A DNA stretch of 64,000 nt from CAVSQX01 sp963730225 (lineage in GTDB: Bacteria > Planctomycetota > Phycisphaerae > Tepidisphaerales > Tepidisphaeraceae), in assembly GCA_963730225.1 (NCBI GenBank), contig CAVSQX010000002.1, positions 868,001-932,000 of the forward strand, written 5' to 3'. The position numbers and the translations under genes were made by a program. This document shows, piece by piece, positions 1 to 9,281 of this stretch. The number at the start of each line of letters is the position of its first letter. Position 1 is the stretch's first letter. The notes under the pieces were generated by a model. That model was given only the letters and a program-made list of their open reading frames with translations, was not told the DNA's origin and made no database searches.

Positions 1-912
1 TACGTCGTAAGCAGTGGCGACGCGGTCGCACCCTTTCTTTCTGCAAAACGGCCTCTGCTGGGGCCCCTCTTTCGTCTGTACGAGCGATGTCTGTATCGAC
101 TCTCGGCCGGCTTCATTGGGTGGACTCCATATTTGGTTGGTCGTGCGCTGACGTTGGGTGCTCGAAGGGGCATGACTGCTGCGGGGTGGGCCCCCTTTCC
201 CAAAGCATCGCCGCAGATGATGGAGGCAAGATCGCGAGTTCGCGCTCAATGGGACATTCCTTCGGATGCTATCGTTTTCGGCATCGTCGGGAATCTGGAT
301 TGGAACCGCCGCGTCGGTTACTGCTATGGTTCAGAGTTGGTTCGGGCGGCCCTCCGAGTAAACCGACCCGATTTGCGCATCATCATCGCGGGAGACGGAA
401 GTGGACGCAGCAAACTTGAAGAGTTGGCCGGCAACCTTCTCGGCAAATCCATAGTGCTTGCCGGGCGAATTCCACCAGAGGCGGTTCCAGATTATCTGGC
501 GGCGATGGATATTGGCAGCCTGCCACAGAGTGTCGATGGCGTCGGCAGTTTTCGATACTCAACAAAGCTCAGCGAATATCTGGCGGCGGCGCTTCCTGTC
601 GTCACCGGTCAAATTCCCATGTCGTACGATCTCAATGAGGGCTGGATGTGGCGACTGCCAGGTTCGTCCCCGTGGGACACGCGCTACATAGATTCGCTCC
701 GTCAACTGATGAACAGCATATCGCTTGAGCAGATCCAGCAAAAACGAGAGGGACTGCCAGGCGACCCGGGGATATTCAATAAAGCGCGCCAGGTCGAGCG
801 CGTAACTGAATTTATCACTGATTTGCTGGCCTCGAGATGCGGAATACCTTCAACTCTTTCGTCCGGTTCCAAAGTGTCTTGCCAGCCTTCCATGAAACAG
901 TGCTCCGTCTGA
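1..912 (+). CDS. Glycosyltransferase, family-4-like (5' end outside window)
   Basis: The reading frame is open from base 1, so the N-terminal domain is cut off by the window edge. The visible part has the C-terminal Rossmann half of a GT-B glycosyltransferase: FGIVGNLDWNRR starts the domain, RIIIAGDGSG is a typical beta-strand/loop, and SLPQSVDGVGSFRYSTKLSEYLAAALPVV has the conserved sugar-nucleotide-binding layout ending in a K-x2-EY-x-AA-x-PVV element. It probably transfers a sugar to an extracellular polysaccharide or lipid-linked precursor on the cytoplasmic face, inferred from the family and from the neighbouring asparagine synthase and glycosyltransferases. It ends 48 bp before asnB on the same strand, consistent with one operon. 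The donor and acceptor cannot be read from the sequence. Confidence 0.8.
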   Translation, partial: YVVSSGDAVAPFLSAKRPLLGPLFRLYERCLYRLSAGFIGWTPYLVGRALTLGARRGMTAAGWAPFPKASPQMMEARSRVRAQWDIPSDAIVFGIVGNLDWNRRVGYCYGSELVRAALRVNRPDLRIIIAGDGSGRSKLEELAGNLLGKSIVLAGRIPPEAVPDYLAAMDIGSLPQSVDGVGSFRYSTKLSEYLAAALPVVTGQIPMSYDLNEGWMWRLPGSSPWDTRYIDSLRQLMNSISLEQIQQKREGLPGDPGIFNKARQVERVTEFITDLLASRCGIPSTLSSGSKVSCQPSMKQCSV

Positions 913-960
913 ACGCTTCGTACGTCTCCAATCGGAGTTGTCGGTAGCACGACATCAGCC

Positions 961-2757
961 ATGTGTGGTATTGCAGGTGTGATCTCCCGGAAATCGCCAG
1001 AGCCAGAGCGACTGGCGCGCTCAGCAACTGCCATGCGCCATCGCGGACCTGACTCCCGAGGCGTCTTTTCGCGGGGATTAGCAGCTCTGGTCTTCCAACG
1101 GCTGGCAATTCTCGATCTGTCCCCTAGCGGCAACCAGCCCATGTCCAATGAGTCCGGCGATGTATGGATCGTTTTCAACGGAGAGATTTATAACTATCAA
1201 GAGCTCAGAAAGCAGTTGGAAGAACATCACCTGTTTCGCTCCCACACGGATACGGAGGTATTGATCCACGGATACGAGCAATGGGGTTTTGAAGGGCTGC
1301 TGAATCGAATTGGCGGGATGTTCGCATTTGCGATCTGGGACGAACGCAAGCAAGAGCTGCTACTTGCTCGCGATCGCTTCGGAAAGAAGCCGCTCTATTA
1401 CGCTCCTTTTCCGGATGGGTTTGCCTTTGCGTCGACTCTCAACGCTCTGCTCGAACTGCTTCCGCAGCGGCCGGCCATGGATGTCTTGGCGTTGGATGAA
1501 TACTTGGTTTACCAGGCGGTTCCGGCGCCGAGAACGATCTATCGCGGGGTCTCTGCGCTGCGACCAGCACATTTTGGGTGCTGGCGGCTCGGAGCGGAGG
1601 TGGAAAGTCACCGGTATTGGTCGCTGTCGTACACCCGCAAGCAAAAACGCAATGAGCGAGACTTATTGGACGAGCTCGATGGCTTGGTGCGGGCGGCGGT
1701 GCAACGCCGGTTGGTGTCGGATGTGCCATTGGGAGCCTTTCTTTCGGGAGGTGTGGACTCGAGTTTGATCGTCGGCGTGATGTCTGATCTCGGTGCTGGA
1801 CCTGTTGAGGCGATCCATGTGGGATTCGACGATCCTCAGTATGACGAGCGCCCGTTCGCGCGCATTGTTGCGAAAAAGTGGGGAGCGCGACTGCACGAGC
1901 ATGTAATGCCACCAGACGAGATTCAGCGGCTACCCGAGATTATCTGGCACTACGGCCAGCCCTTGGCAGACGTGAGCATCGTTCCGACATACGCAGTGGC
2001 CCGCGCCGCACGACAACATGTCACCGTTGTGTTGAACGGCGATGGCGGCGACGAGGCTTTCGCTGGATATGCTCGTCCGATCGTCGCGTGCGCCGCGGAA
2101 GTATTTCGGCGCACTCTGCCCCGCGGGCTTCGGCCCACGGCCGCATTCCTGGCGCAGCATGCTGGCGGAAAGCGCGGCCGGATGCTTGCGACCGCCGCTC
2201 GACGGTCCCCACGCGACGCTTTCGTCTATGATCGCGGCCTCCGCCGCTTCCGCACCGAACTATACTCATCTGAATTGATGGACACCCTGACCGGTCATGA
2301 ACCTGACAACCACTACGGGCAAACTTGGGACGCCGCCGACGGGCCAACCGACACCGACCGTGCCTTGTTCGGCGAAATGACAACCTACTTGCCAGACCAA
2401 CTCCTCGTGAAAATGGACGTTTCGACGATGGCGCATTCCGTGGAAGCCCGATCGCCGCTCTTGGACCAGCAACTCGTCGAGTTTGCCGCCACGATACCCT
2501 CCTCTCAACTGACCCGAGGGTTTCAGACCAAGTATCTTTTGAAGCGCCTCGCCCGGCGCTATGTACCCAGGGAAGTCCTGTACCGTAGGAAACGCGGGTT
2601 TGTCATGCCGGTTGGTTCCTGGCTCCGCGGTGACCTGGCTGGGGATGTGCAAGCGATCTTAACTTCCCCCGCGACCGCCGCGCGCGGCCTCTTTCGCGCC
2701 GAGGCGGCGGAACGTATGTTGCACGAACACATTTCGGGCCAGCGCCGATTGGGGTAA
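961..2757 (+). CDS. asnB: Asparagine synthase (glutamine-hydrolysing), C-terminus frameshifted
   Basis: 598 residues starting MCGIAG, where Cys2 is the glutaminase nucleophile of class II amidotransferases. RHRGPDS and FNGEIYN are standard N-terminal Ntn-hydrolase motifs, and FLSGGVDSS (about residue 262) is the PP-loop that binds ATP in the synthetase domain. Family function: ATP-dependent transfer of ammonia from glutamine to aspartate or a related carboxylate. In polysaccharide loci such enzymes often modify sugars or serve exosortase-linked clusters. The frame stops after HEHISGQRRLG, but the expected ending (DWGNQLWTLLVLEIWYRLFED) follows in another frame from about 2747, so one extra base near 2744-2746 (short C run) explains the early stop. 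The restored tail runs in frame into the downstream radical SAM gene. Confidence 0.9.
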   Translation: MCGIAGVISRKSPEPERLARSATAMRHRGPDSRGVFSRGLAALVFQRLAILDLSPSGNQPMSNESGDVWIVFNGEIYNYQELRKQLEEHHLFRSHTDTEVLIHGYEQWGFEGLLNRIGGMFAFAIWDERKQELLLARDRFGKKPLYYAPFPDGFAFASTLNALLELLPQRPAMDVLALDEYLVYQAVPAPRTIYRGVSALRPAHFGCWRLGAEVESHRYWSLSYTRKQKRNERDLLDELDGLVRAAVQRRLVSDVPLGAFLSGGVDSSLIVGVMSDLGAGPVEAIHVGFDDPQYDERPFARIVAKKWGARLHEHVMPPDEIQRLPEIIWHYGQPLADVSIVPTYAVARAARQHVTVVLNGDGGDEAFAGYARPIVACAAEVFRRTLPRGLRPTAAFLAQHAGGKRGRMLATAARRSPRDAFVYDRGLRRFRTELYSSELMDTLTGHEPDNHYGQTWDAADGPTDTDRALFGEMTTYLPDQLLVKMDVSTMAHSVEARSPLLDQQLVEFAATIPSSQLTRGFQTKYLLKRLARRYVPREVLYRRKRGFVMPVGSWLRGDLAGDVQAILTSPATAARGLFRAEAAERMLHEHISGQRRLG

Positions 2758-2905
2758 TCAACTGTGGACGTTGTTGGTCCTGGAAATCTGGTATCGTCTA
2801 TTCGAGGACCGCACGGTCTCGCCCGATCAGCCTCTGCACGCCATCGAGCCGGGACAGCGCCGCGGAAAATGGAATAATGATCACCAGCAGCGCAATGATA
2901 ATCCA

Positions 2906-4096
2906 ATGCGGATCGCTTCGACGTCGTTGTCACGTCGGCGAAATCAGCGTAACCGGGTCACCACGGTAAAGTCCGCCGAGATGCTGTTTAACTACAAAGA
3001 CTATGGCCGCCTATGGAGGGTCTACGGACGTTCCGCGCTGCGTGGCACGACATTGAAACGGTTGGCCAACGCGCTGCGTACGGAATATGCATACCGTCGG
3101 CGTCAAATGGATGTGAAATCGCGGCCTTATGTGTTGTTCATCGAGCCGCTCTACTATTGTAATCTGCATTGTCCGCTCTGTCCCCGTGAGACTCACCCTG
3201 AAGTGCGCAGGGGTCGAGATGCAGGGCGGCTGCCAGATGATCTGATTGCCAAGGTTTTCGATGAGCTGGGTGACTATCTATATCAGTGTCATATCTTCGG
3301 CAATGGAGAGCCGATGCTCGACTGGCTGCGGACGCGCGCGATTGTCATTGCTGCCACGCAACGTAAAGTGTTCACGCTCGTTAGCACGAATTGCACCATT
3401 ATGAACCCGGAAATGGCGCGGGACATCGTTACTAGCGGGCTGGATTATTTAGTGTGCGCGATCGATGGCCTGACTCAAGAGAGCTATGAAAAATATCGCG
3501 TCGGGGGCCGGGTGGACGTCGCCTTGGCCGGAATGCGTATGCTTGTAGACGCGAAACGCGTCTCCCGAAGCCGTATCCACCTTGAGTGGCAATTTCTGGT
3601 GCATGCGCATAATGTTCATGAAGTGGATGATGTAAGGAAGCTTGCCGACGAACTGGCCATCCACTTGAGGTTATCGCCTTTAGGTGGAATAGCGGACGCA
3701 GAAGTGGCGGCCCAATGGCTGCCTGCGGACGATCGGTGGCGCGACAACGAGCCGACCGGAAAGCCGCACCGCGACTTCCCCTGTTACTGGCTCTGGCGCG
3801 CGATTGTCGTGAATTCCAACGGAGACCTCGGCCGCTGCCCTGGCGAGTCGAATGTGCATCAGCTGGGCGACATCCGTGATCGATCGATTATGTCCATCTA
3901 CAACGGCCCGACGACCCAGCGGGCCAGACAGTTATTCTCTAAGCGCCCCGTACCTTCCGGAGACTTTCCATCGCCGTGCGCAACATGCGATTATTTCACA
4001 CGCCACAAAGGTCCTGGAACGCGTGATTGGCCAGTAGGCAAGTTGCATAAATCAAACGACGCCGCTGCCCGCCTCTCGTTGCCGGTCACGCAGTGA
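2906..4096 (+). CDS. Radical SAM protein with SPASM-like C-terminus
   Basis: The motif YYCNLHCPLCPRE gives CX3CX2C, the ligands of the SAM-cleaving [4Fe-4S] cluster. FGNGEPMLDW is the GGE-like strand that binds SAM. The C-terminal part (FPCYWLWRAIVVNSNGDLGRCPGES...PCATCDYF) has several cysteines arranged like a SPASM or twitch auxiliary-cluster domain. The substrate is unknown; such enzymes in polysaccharide clusters modify peptides or sugars. The frame is open further upstream to 2771 and encodes the displaced tail of AsnB, so 2906 (ATG) was chosen as the first plausible start; 2981 (ATG, MLFNYKDYG) is an alternative. Neither has a strong ribosome binding site. Confidence 0.8.
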   Translation: MRIASTSLSRRRNQRNRVTTVKSAEMLFNYKDYGRLWRVYGRSALRGTTLKRLANALRTEYAYRRRQMDVKSRPYVLFIEPLYYCNLHCPLCPRETHPEVRRGRDAGRLPDDLIAKVFDELGDYLYQCHIFGNGEPMLDWLRTRAIVIAATQRKVFTLVSTNCTIMNPEMARDIVTSGLDYLVCAIDGLTQESYEKYRVGGRVDVALAGMRMLVDAKRVSRSRIHLEWQFLVHAHNVHEVDDVRKLADELAIHLRLSPLGGIADAEVAAQWLPADDRWRDNEPTGKPHRDFPCYWLWRAIVVNSNGDLGRCPGESNVHQLGDIRDRSIMSIYNGPTTQRARQLFSKRPVPSGDFPSPCATCDYFTRHKGPGTRDWPVGKLHKSNDAAARLSLPVTQ

Positions 4097-4267
4097 ACTC
4101 GGCAATCCGAATACCCCATTCCTATCTGGGAATTCACCCATCACATCTTTGAAATCCGTTGGTTCTCAACGAATCAACCGGTTCACTCTTTCGAACCGCA
4201 ACGCTCGCACGTTATCACACCTGCGTTTTTGTAATCACCAGGGACATCGCGCTGGCAAGTCGCACCG

Positions 4268-5410
4268 ATGAAGGTCCTGTTCAGCGGCATGGACTGGTTT
4301 CCCGATTGCCGCGACGGCGGCCTGAATCGCTATTTCTACGAGCAGCTCCGGGCGATGTCGACGGTCGGAATCGATGGCATCGCTCTGGTGTCGTCGTTTC
4401 ACGACGGGCAGCCGACGCCGATGCAATTAGAACAAATGGCACCGCCAGGCGCATCACTTTGGCGTCGGTGGCGCGGAGCGCGGCAGGCGTTTCGAAACGC
4501 TGTGGATGCCGGCGTCGATTTGGTCAATGTGCACTTCGCCCTTTATGCAGGCCCCGCTCTCCGTGAGCTACCTGAGAGCCTGCCGGTCGTTGTCCACTTC
4601 CACGGCCCGCACGCGGAGGAAATTCTCGCCGAAGGCAAGGGATTGCGTAACATCTGCCGCGCTCGAATCGCGCGACGACTTGAGCTTCGGGTTCTGCGCC
4701 GCGCATGCCGTGTCATCACACTCTCCGAGTCGTTTGCTCGAATCGCTCGTGACAAGTATGGCGTTCCGGTGGAGCGTATTCGCGTCATTCCAGGGGGAAT
4801 TGACCTTGCGCGATATTTAAGCGTCGATCGACGGCTAGCCCGCCAGCGCCTTTCATGGCCGACTGATCGCCCAATCCTCATTTGTATCCGCAGGCTCGCA
4901 CGGCGAATGGGTATAGAAGGATTGATCGATGCGATGATTGAAGTGCGAAGCCGCCATCCCAATGTCTTGCTATTAATTGGCGGCAAGGGCGAGATTGCAG
5001 ATGAATTGGCAGAGCGCATTCGTCGGCGCCAATTGAGTGAAGTGGTTCGATTGATTGGATTTGTGCCGGAATCTGACTTGCCTCATGCCTACGCCGCTGC
5101 GGATTTCGCGATTGTTCCTTCACTTGGCCTTGAAGGCTTTGGGCTAGCCACTGTCGAAGCTTTGGCATCCGGCACACCAGTTCTGGGAACACCAGTTGGC
5201 GGCACGCCCGAGATCCTCACGGGTTTGCACCCGTCTCTCGTGTTCGATTCCGCAGAACCAGCGCGGATTGCCGGTCGGATCAATGCCGTGCTCAGCTCGC
5301 AGGTGCGGCCGCCAGATCCACAACAATGTCGAACTTATTCGATGCGATACAATTGGGACCACGTCATTGGCCAGGTCAAATCAGTTTTCGAGGAAGCTAT
5401 TGGCTTATGA
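4268..5410 (+). CDS. Glycosyltransferase family 4
   Basis: 380 residues, a complete GT-B enzyme. The N-terminal half begins MKVLFSGMDWFPDCRDGG with the GG loop that faces the donor. The C-terminal half contains RIRVIPGGIDLARY, ILICIRRLARRMGIEGLIDA and the signature EGFGLATVEALASGTPVLGTP, whose glutamates bind the nucleotide sugar in retaining GT4 enzymes. The start is ATG at 4268; a 171-bp non-coding stretch separates it from the radical SAM gene. It converges with the next gene, leaving only 11 bp between the two stops. Likely role: adding a hexose to a polysaccharide repeat unit on the cytoplasmic side; specificity is not readable. Confidence 0.88.
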   Translation: MKVLFSGMDWFPDCRDGGLNRYFYEQLRAMSTVGIDGIALVSSFHDGQPTPMQLEQMAPPGASLWRRWRGARQAFRNAVDAGVDLVNVHFALYAGPALRELPESLPVVVHFHGPHAEEILAEGKGLRNICRARIARRLELRVLRRACRVITLSESFARIARDKYGVPVERIRVIPGGIDLARYLSVDRRLARQRLSWPTDRPILICIRRLARRMGIEGLIDAMIEVRSRHPNVLLLIGGKGEIADELAERIRRRQLSEVVRLIGFVPESDLPHAYAAADFAIVPSLGLEGFGLATVEALASGTPVLGTPVGGTPEILTGLHPSLVFDSAEPARIAGRINAVLSSQVRPPDPQQCRTYSMRYNWDHVIGQVKSVFEEAIGL

Positions 5411-5421
5411 CGCCATCGAAA

Positions 5422-6765
5422 TTATCGCTGATATGCGATGATATTACCATTCCGCCTTCCTCTTGGCATCTTGAGGATATTGTCATAGAACTGCTCGACT
5501 TTCGCGGCCGTCTTTTCGATCGTGAAATGTTCGCGCACGCGCTGCTGGCCCATACTTCCCATTTGCGCCGCTGACGCGGGATCCTGCAAAAGCTGGCATA
5601 TCGCTGCCGCCATCGCTTTTGCATCGCCCATCGGCACGAGCAAGCCGGTGACGCCATCCACAACAATCTCAAGTATGCCACCACCCGCCGTCGCGACAAT
5701 GGGTTTTGCCATTGCCATCCCTTCAATGACCACCTGTCCAAACGGCTCGCCTGTGATGGAGGCGTGAACGACGATCTCCATCTCAGCGATCAGCGCAGTG
5801 ACATCCGGCCGGAAGCCCGTGAACTCGACACAATCGGACAAATTCAATTTGGCCGTCAGTTCCTGCAGTTCACGCTCGTAATCGCGCTCGGCAAATAATG
5901 GCGCGCCGACGATCTGAAACGCCACATCTGCAAAGCGCTGTCGCACCAAATAAGCGGCCTCAAGGAAGACATGCTGTCCTTTCCAGCGCGCGATGCGACC
6001 CACCAATCCTACCTGCCTGACTTTCCCAGTGCGTTGAGCAGGCAACGATTCTGATTTGCCCAATCCCTCCTGAGCGGCCTGGGCACACATCTGTAAGTCA
6101 ATTCCCGAGTAGATAACCTGAGTGCGGTGAGACCGCGTTAGTCGCAGTGTCGCCAATGTCGATGCCGAGTTGGCCACCACGGCGCTGGGCAGAATGCGGC
6201 AAAGCCATCTGAATGCGACAACTGCTGTGGATGGTAGATAGTCGTTCTCGATGCGATCTCGAACGTGCCAGATGACCGGTCGCCCCGCAAGGCGACCTGC
6301 AATCCCACCGATCAGGTCAGCCTTGAGCGAGTTCGCATGAACTAGATCGACTCGAGATCGCCGAATGAAGCTGGATACCTTGACGGCAAACGCGGCGACC
6401 CCGAGCACCGCCCGCAGCCGAATCAGAGCGAACACATTCAGAGAATCCTTTCTTATGTCCGTAATCGATCTGTTCAGTGGCAAAACATGCGTCTCAATTC
6501 CGGCTGATTCCAGTTTTTGAATCAGCGGCCCCTCTGAGAAGAGCAACACGATCGGCTCATACCGTCGCCGATCCAGATGCCGAACCAGATTCAACAAAGC
6601 GATCTCCCCACCGCTTACCTGGGCTGTGTGATCCAAAAACAGAACGCGATGGGGAGCGGCAGCTATGTCGGACGAAGTCACCAAATGGCCAGCCTCCAGG
6701 GTTGATTTCGCAGGCGCCTCTTGGTCGATGGAAAGGTGAACAGGCGAGGATACTATGGCATTCAC
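5422..6765 (-). CDS. Glycosyltransferase family 4
   Basis: 447 residues with about 38 extra residues before the first beta strand (HRVLFLDHTAQVSGGE). SGGEIALLNLVRHL is the N-terminal donor loop, VIYSGIDL and VGLVGRIARWKGQHVFLEA open the C-terminal domain, and GEPFGQVVIEGMAMAKPIVAT is the EX7E donor-binding signature of retaining GT4 enzymes. Function inferred from family: sugar transfer in exopolysaccharide assembly. It is encoded opposite to the upstream cluster and convergent with the GT4 gene ending at 5410, so it is probably transcribed from its own promoter in the 185-bp gap after 6765. Confidence 0.88.
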   Translation of the reverse strand: MNAIVSSPVHLSIDQEAPAKSTLEAGHLVTSSDIAAAPHRVLFLDHTAQVSGGEIALLNLVRHLDRRRYEPIVLLFSEGPLIQKLESAGIETHVLPLNRSITDIRKDSLNVFALIRLRAVLGVAAFAVKVSSFIRRSRVDLVHANSLKADLIGGIAGRLAGRPVIWHVRDRIENDYLPSTAVVAFRWLCRILPSAVVANSASTLATLRLTRSHRTQVIYSGIDLQMCAQAAQEGLGKSESLPAQRTGKVRQVGLVGRIARWKGQHVFLEAAYLVRQRFADVAFQIVGAPLFAERDYERELQELTAKLNLSDCVEFTGFRPDVTALIAEMEIVVHASITGEPFGQVVIEGMAMAKPIVATAGGGILEIVVDGVTGLLVPMGDAKAMAAAICQLLQDPASAAQMGSMGQQRVREHFTIEKTAAKVEQFYDNILKMPRGRRNGNIIAYQR

Positions 6766-6950
6766 GCCACACGATCAAATGGAATGCCCCGCGGGTAGTT
6801 GGCGGAATATCAGAATTGAGGGACACGCAATTACGAGCCGATCTCCTGTAAAAGTGCTCGCCTTTATGGGTGCTATACCCCTGTCGACGCGCTTCAGGGA
6901 GGTTTATCCGCGCCGCAGCAGCAGGACGAATTGGGCGCTAAACGAGGCGT

Positions 6951-7741
6951 TCATGCCACTAGATTACGGCGGAATTTCAAGCCAGCGATCGCGCACATCA
7001 GAGCCGATCCGCCCCAGAATGTCGCGGGCAACGGAGTGGTTGCGTCAGCCGCCACATGAACTCCCATTCCGCCAGGATGAGACTCGGTTACCAGCCCGGG
7101 CCAAAAATCCTGGTTTGTGTCAGATCCATCGAGCATATTATTAACGCCATTGATCACGACGGCACCGGGTGGGGGAGGAGTGTGCACCCAAGGGGTATCG
7201 GTACTTGACAACGTCAAACTTTGCATGCCTACAACAGTACCGGTCAAACTGCCTGCGTGAATATCGAAGTTAACGTCGAGGGTGGAACTGAAGGTGCCGC
7301 CTGCGTCGCCCGGTAGAAACGTGATCACCATCGTTCCCAAGGATGCGGCATTTGGGTCCAACGTAATATAATAAATGCCCAACGGTGCCGAGCCGTTGAA
7401 CGTCGTGGGTGCGGCGGTAACCAAATCCAGGGCGTCCATTTGTAGACTGACGTTAGCGGCAGTACCGCCCAATGCCAATGGAGCGCTCGGATCGGTCGCG
7501 GAATTCAAGCGCTGAATGATCGTGTCGGTATCGCCCACGTTTTGAACGCCGATTGTACCGCCGAAGTTATATGTCCCCAGCGGCACGCCCTCCAAAGGCG
7601 CTCCAAGGAACTCAGTTCCAGGTTGTGTTTGAAATAAATCATACCCCGCGGCGACAATACTGGTTGAACCACCCAGCGCCACGAAGCGCTCGATGCGCTG
7701 CACACGGCCAAAATTCGCAATAAGGAGTTCCGCCAAGACAT
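6951..7741 (-). CDS. Secreted PEP-CTERM-like protein, frameshifted in the signal peptide region
   Basis: The C-terminus (TPLPATFWGGSALMCAIAG then KFRRN) is a PLP-type variant of the PEP-CTERM sorting signal: short motif, hydrophobic segment, basic tail. Such proteins are processed by exosortases and kept at the cell surface. The mature region (AGYDLFQTQPGTEF...TYNFGGTIGVQNVGDTDTI) resembles other secreted PEP-CTERM proteins of unknown function. In the main frame the only start is a weak TTG at 7736 with no signal peptide. A perfect ribosome site (GGGAGG) precedes an ATG at 7741 in another frame, which encodes MSWRNSLLRILAVCSASSAS, a good signal peptide start. A one-base indel around 7670-7700 would join the two. 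Confidence 0.65.
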
Positions 7742-7986
7742 CTCAACCTCCCGATGGGCGTTGCACTGCATTTCCCAATGTCCCGCCACTTTATTTATCG
7801 GACCTGCAAAAATCAACAAGAAAATTAAACGACAGTTTTCCCATATGCGATTTCGGCCCGTCGTACCGGTTGAGGCATATAAGCACTTATTATTCAAGGT
7901 GTTATGGAATCCTCATTCTTTCAAACTGTGGGATAGGACAACCAAAGAATGAGATCGTGCATACCACCAGGGCGGCATCGCCAGTG

Positions 7987-9022
7987 CTATCGAATCGAAT
8001 CGCTCAGCTCCAACTCCGCGATCAGCGGGCGGTGTGGTAATCCGAGGTCGGGGCCGACCCAACATTTCCGGTATCGCCAGTGTTCTCCAGCCAAAACGTG
8101 ATCGATACGAGTCGCGGTCCATGGCGTGTAATAAGTCCAACCGAACCCAAGGCCCGCGACCGCAAAGGCATCGGAAAGATTCGAGAAATTATTTCTGAAT
8201 GCGCTGCTGTCTTCGGGAAGATTGAAATCTCCGGCCACCAGAACATCCGGCCCCAGATCCCGCGCACGCTGGCCAACGATGTTTGCTTCGACCGTTCGCA
8301 TTAGGCTGTTTTGCTCCAGGCTCGCGGTGCCCAGCGGCAAGCCATGCAGTGCGTCGTGCAGCGCGCTGTGCGGTGAAACCAGATGAAGGCTGATCACGCT
8401 AATGGTCCTCCCCGGCAGCTGAACTTCATACAGGGTTGCGTCGCCGGGGCGGGGACCCCAAGTCGCCGCAATGGTTTCGATCTTGCGAATCGGAAATTGG
8501 CTTGCGACACATCCATATGCCTCAGAAGCCAGATGCCAGCGATTGCTGTGAAATACTTCTTGCGTCTTTTCTGGTCCAAACTCCTGAAGCGCCACGATGT
8601 CCGGCGCAGTCGAGTCGATCAAATTGGCCAAGTCGGTCCCCTTCAGCGCTTCATAATGAGTGTTGAGTGTCAGGATGCGCACGATTTGGCCATGGCCAGC
8701 GGGAGCGATTGCACTTCTCCAGGGCACGCACATATCCAGGACAACAAAGAAGCGCAAACCAAGTCCCCACGGCCAGCAGCAGCAGATATCGCCGACGAAA
8801 GATCGCGACCAACGGAACAAGGGCCGCCAACGGGAGCAATGCCACCCATCGCGGGCCAAACAGCAGGATCGTCGCCAGCCACCATCGATCGCCGGCGAAG
8901 CGGATCAGCAACCAGAACGCAATCAGCCCGCCGATGTAAGCCCAGGACAAAAACCCGGCAGCCTTTCGCGCACCCAGACGCGTTGAGAATGAAGGCGAGC
9001 GTGCATGCGAGAGAATGGTCAT
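7987..9022 (-). CDS. Membrane-anchored endonuclease/exonuclease/phosphatase-fold protein, frameshifted
   Basis: Two overlapping frames make one protein. The first frame (ATG 9022, MTILSHARS) has three hydrophobic segments (GFLSWAYIGGLIAFWLLI, VALLPLAALVPLVAIF, YLLLLAVGTWFALL). The second carries the EEP catalytic domain: ILTLNTHYE, DIVALQEFGPE (metal-binding Glu), VAGDFNLPED and RIDHVLAGEHWRY with the terminal GLPHRPLIAELEL (catalytic His). The frames join near 8740-8760, where a one-base indel is needed. Proteins of this layout (N-terminal membrane helices, external EEP domain) are common in bacteria; the substrate may be a lipid, a nucleic acid or another phosphodiester. It is unlikely to work if the frameshift is real, because the two halves would be separate. 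Confidence 0.75.
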
Positions 9023-9281
9023 CGTTGAGAGTCTATCACCGGTGAACCTGCAAATCGCAAATGGTTCCGACCGTCTTAGAAGCGAGAAACGCACTTTCAA
9101 TCGCCACTAATCCGGTATCTCGAGGGGATAGATGTGCGCGGCATCTGAACGGCATCCGTTTGGCTCCCTGACCAACAACGTGGTGAAACCCGTTTGCCGG
9201 TGCGATTACATCAATGGAGAGCGCGTAGTGTACTCACGATCCCTATTATAGGTGGCATCCCGCTGGCTCGATCCAGGCGCC

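Noticed and set aside
2771..2905. N-terminal extension of the radical SAM protein to 2771
   Set aside because: These codons encode the conserved end of asparagine synthase, not part of the radical SAM enzyme; the start there is only TTG.
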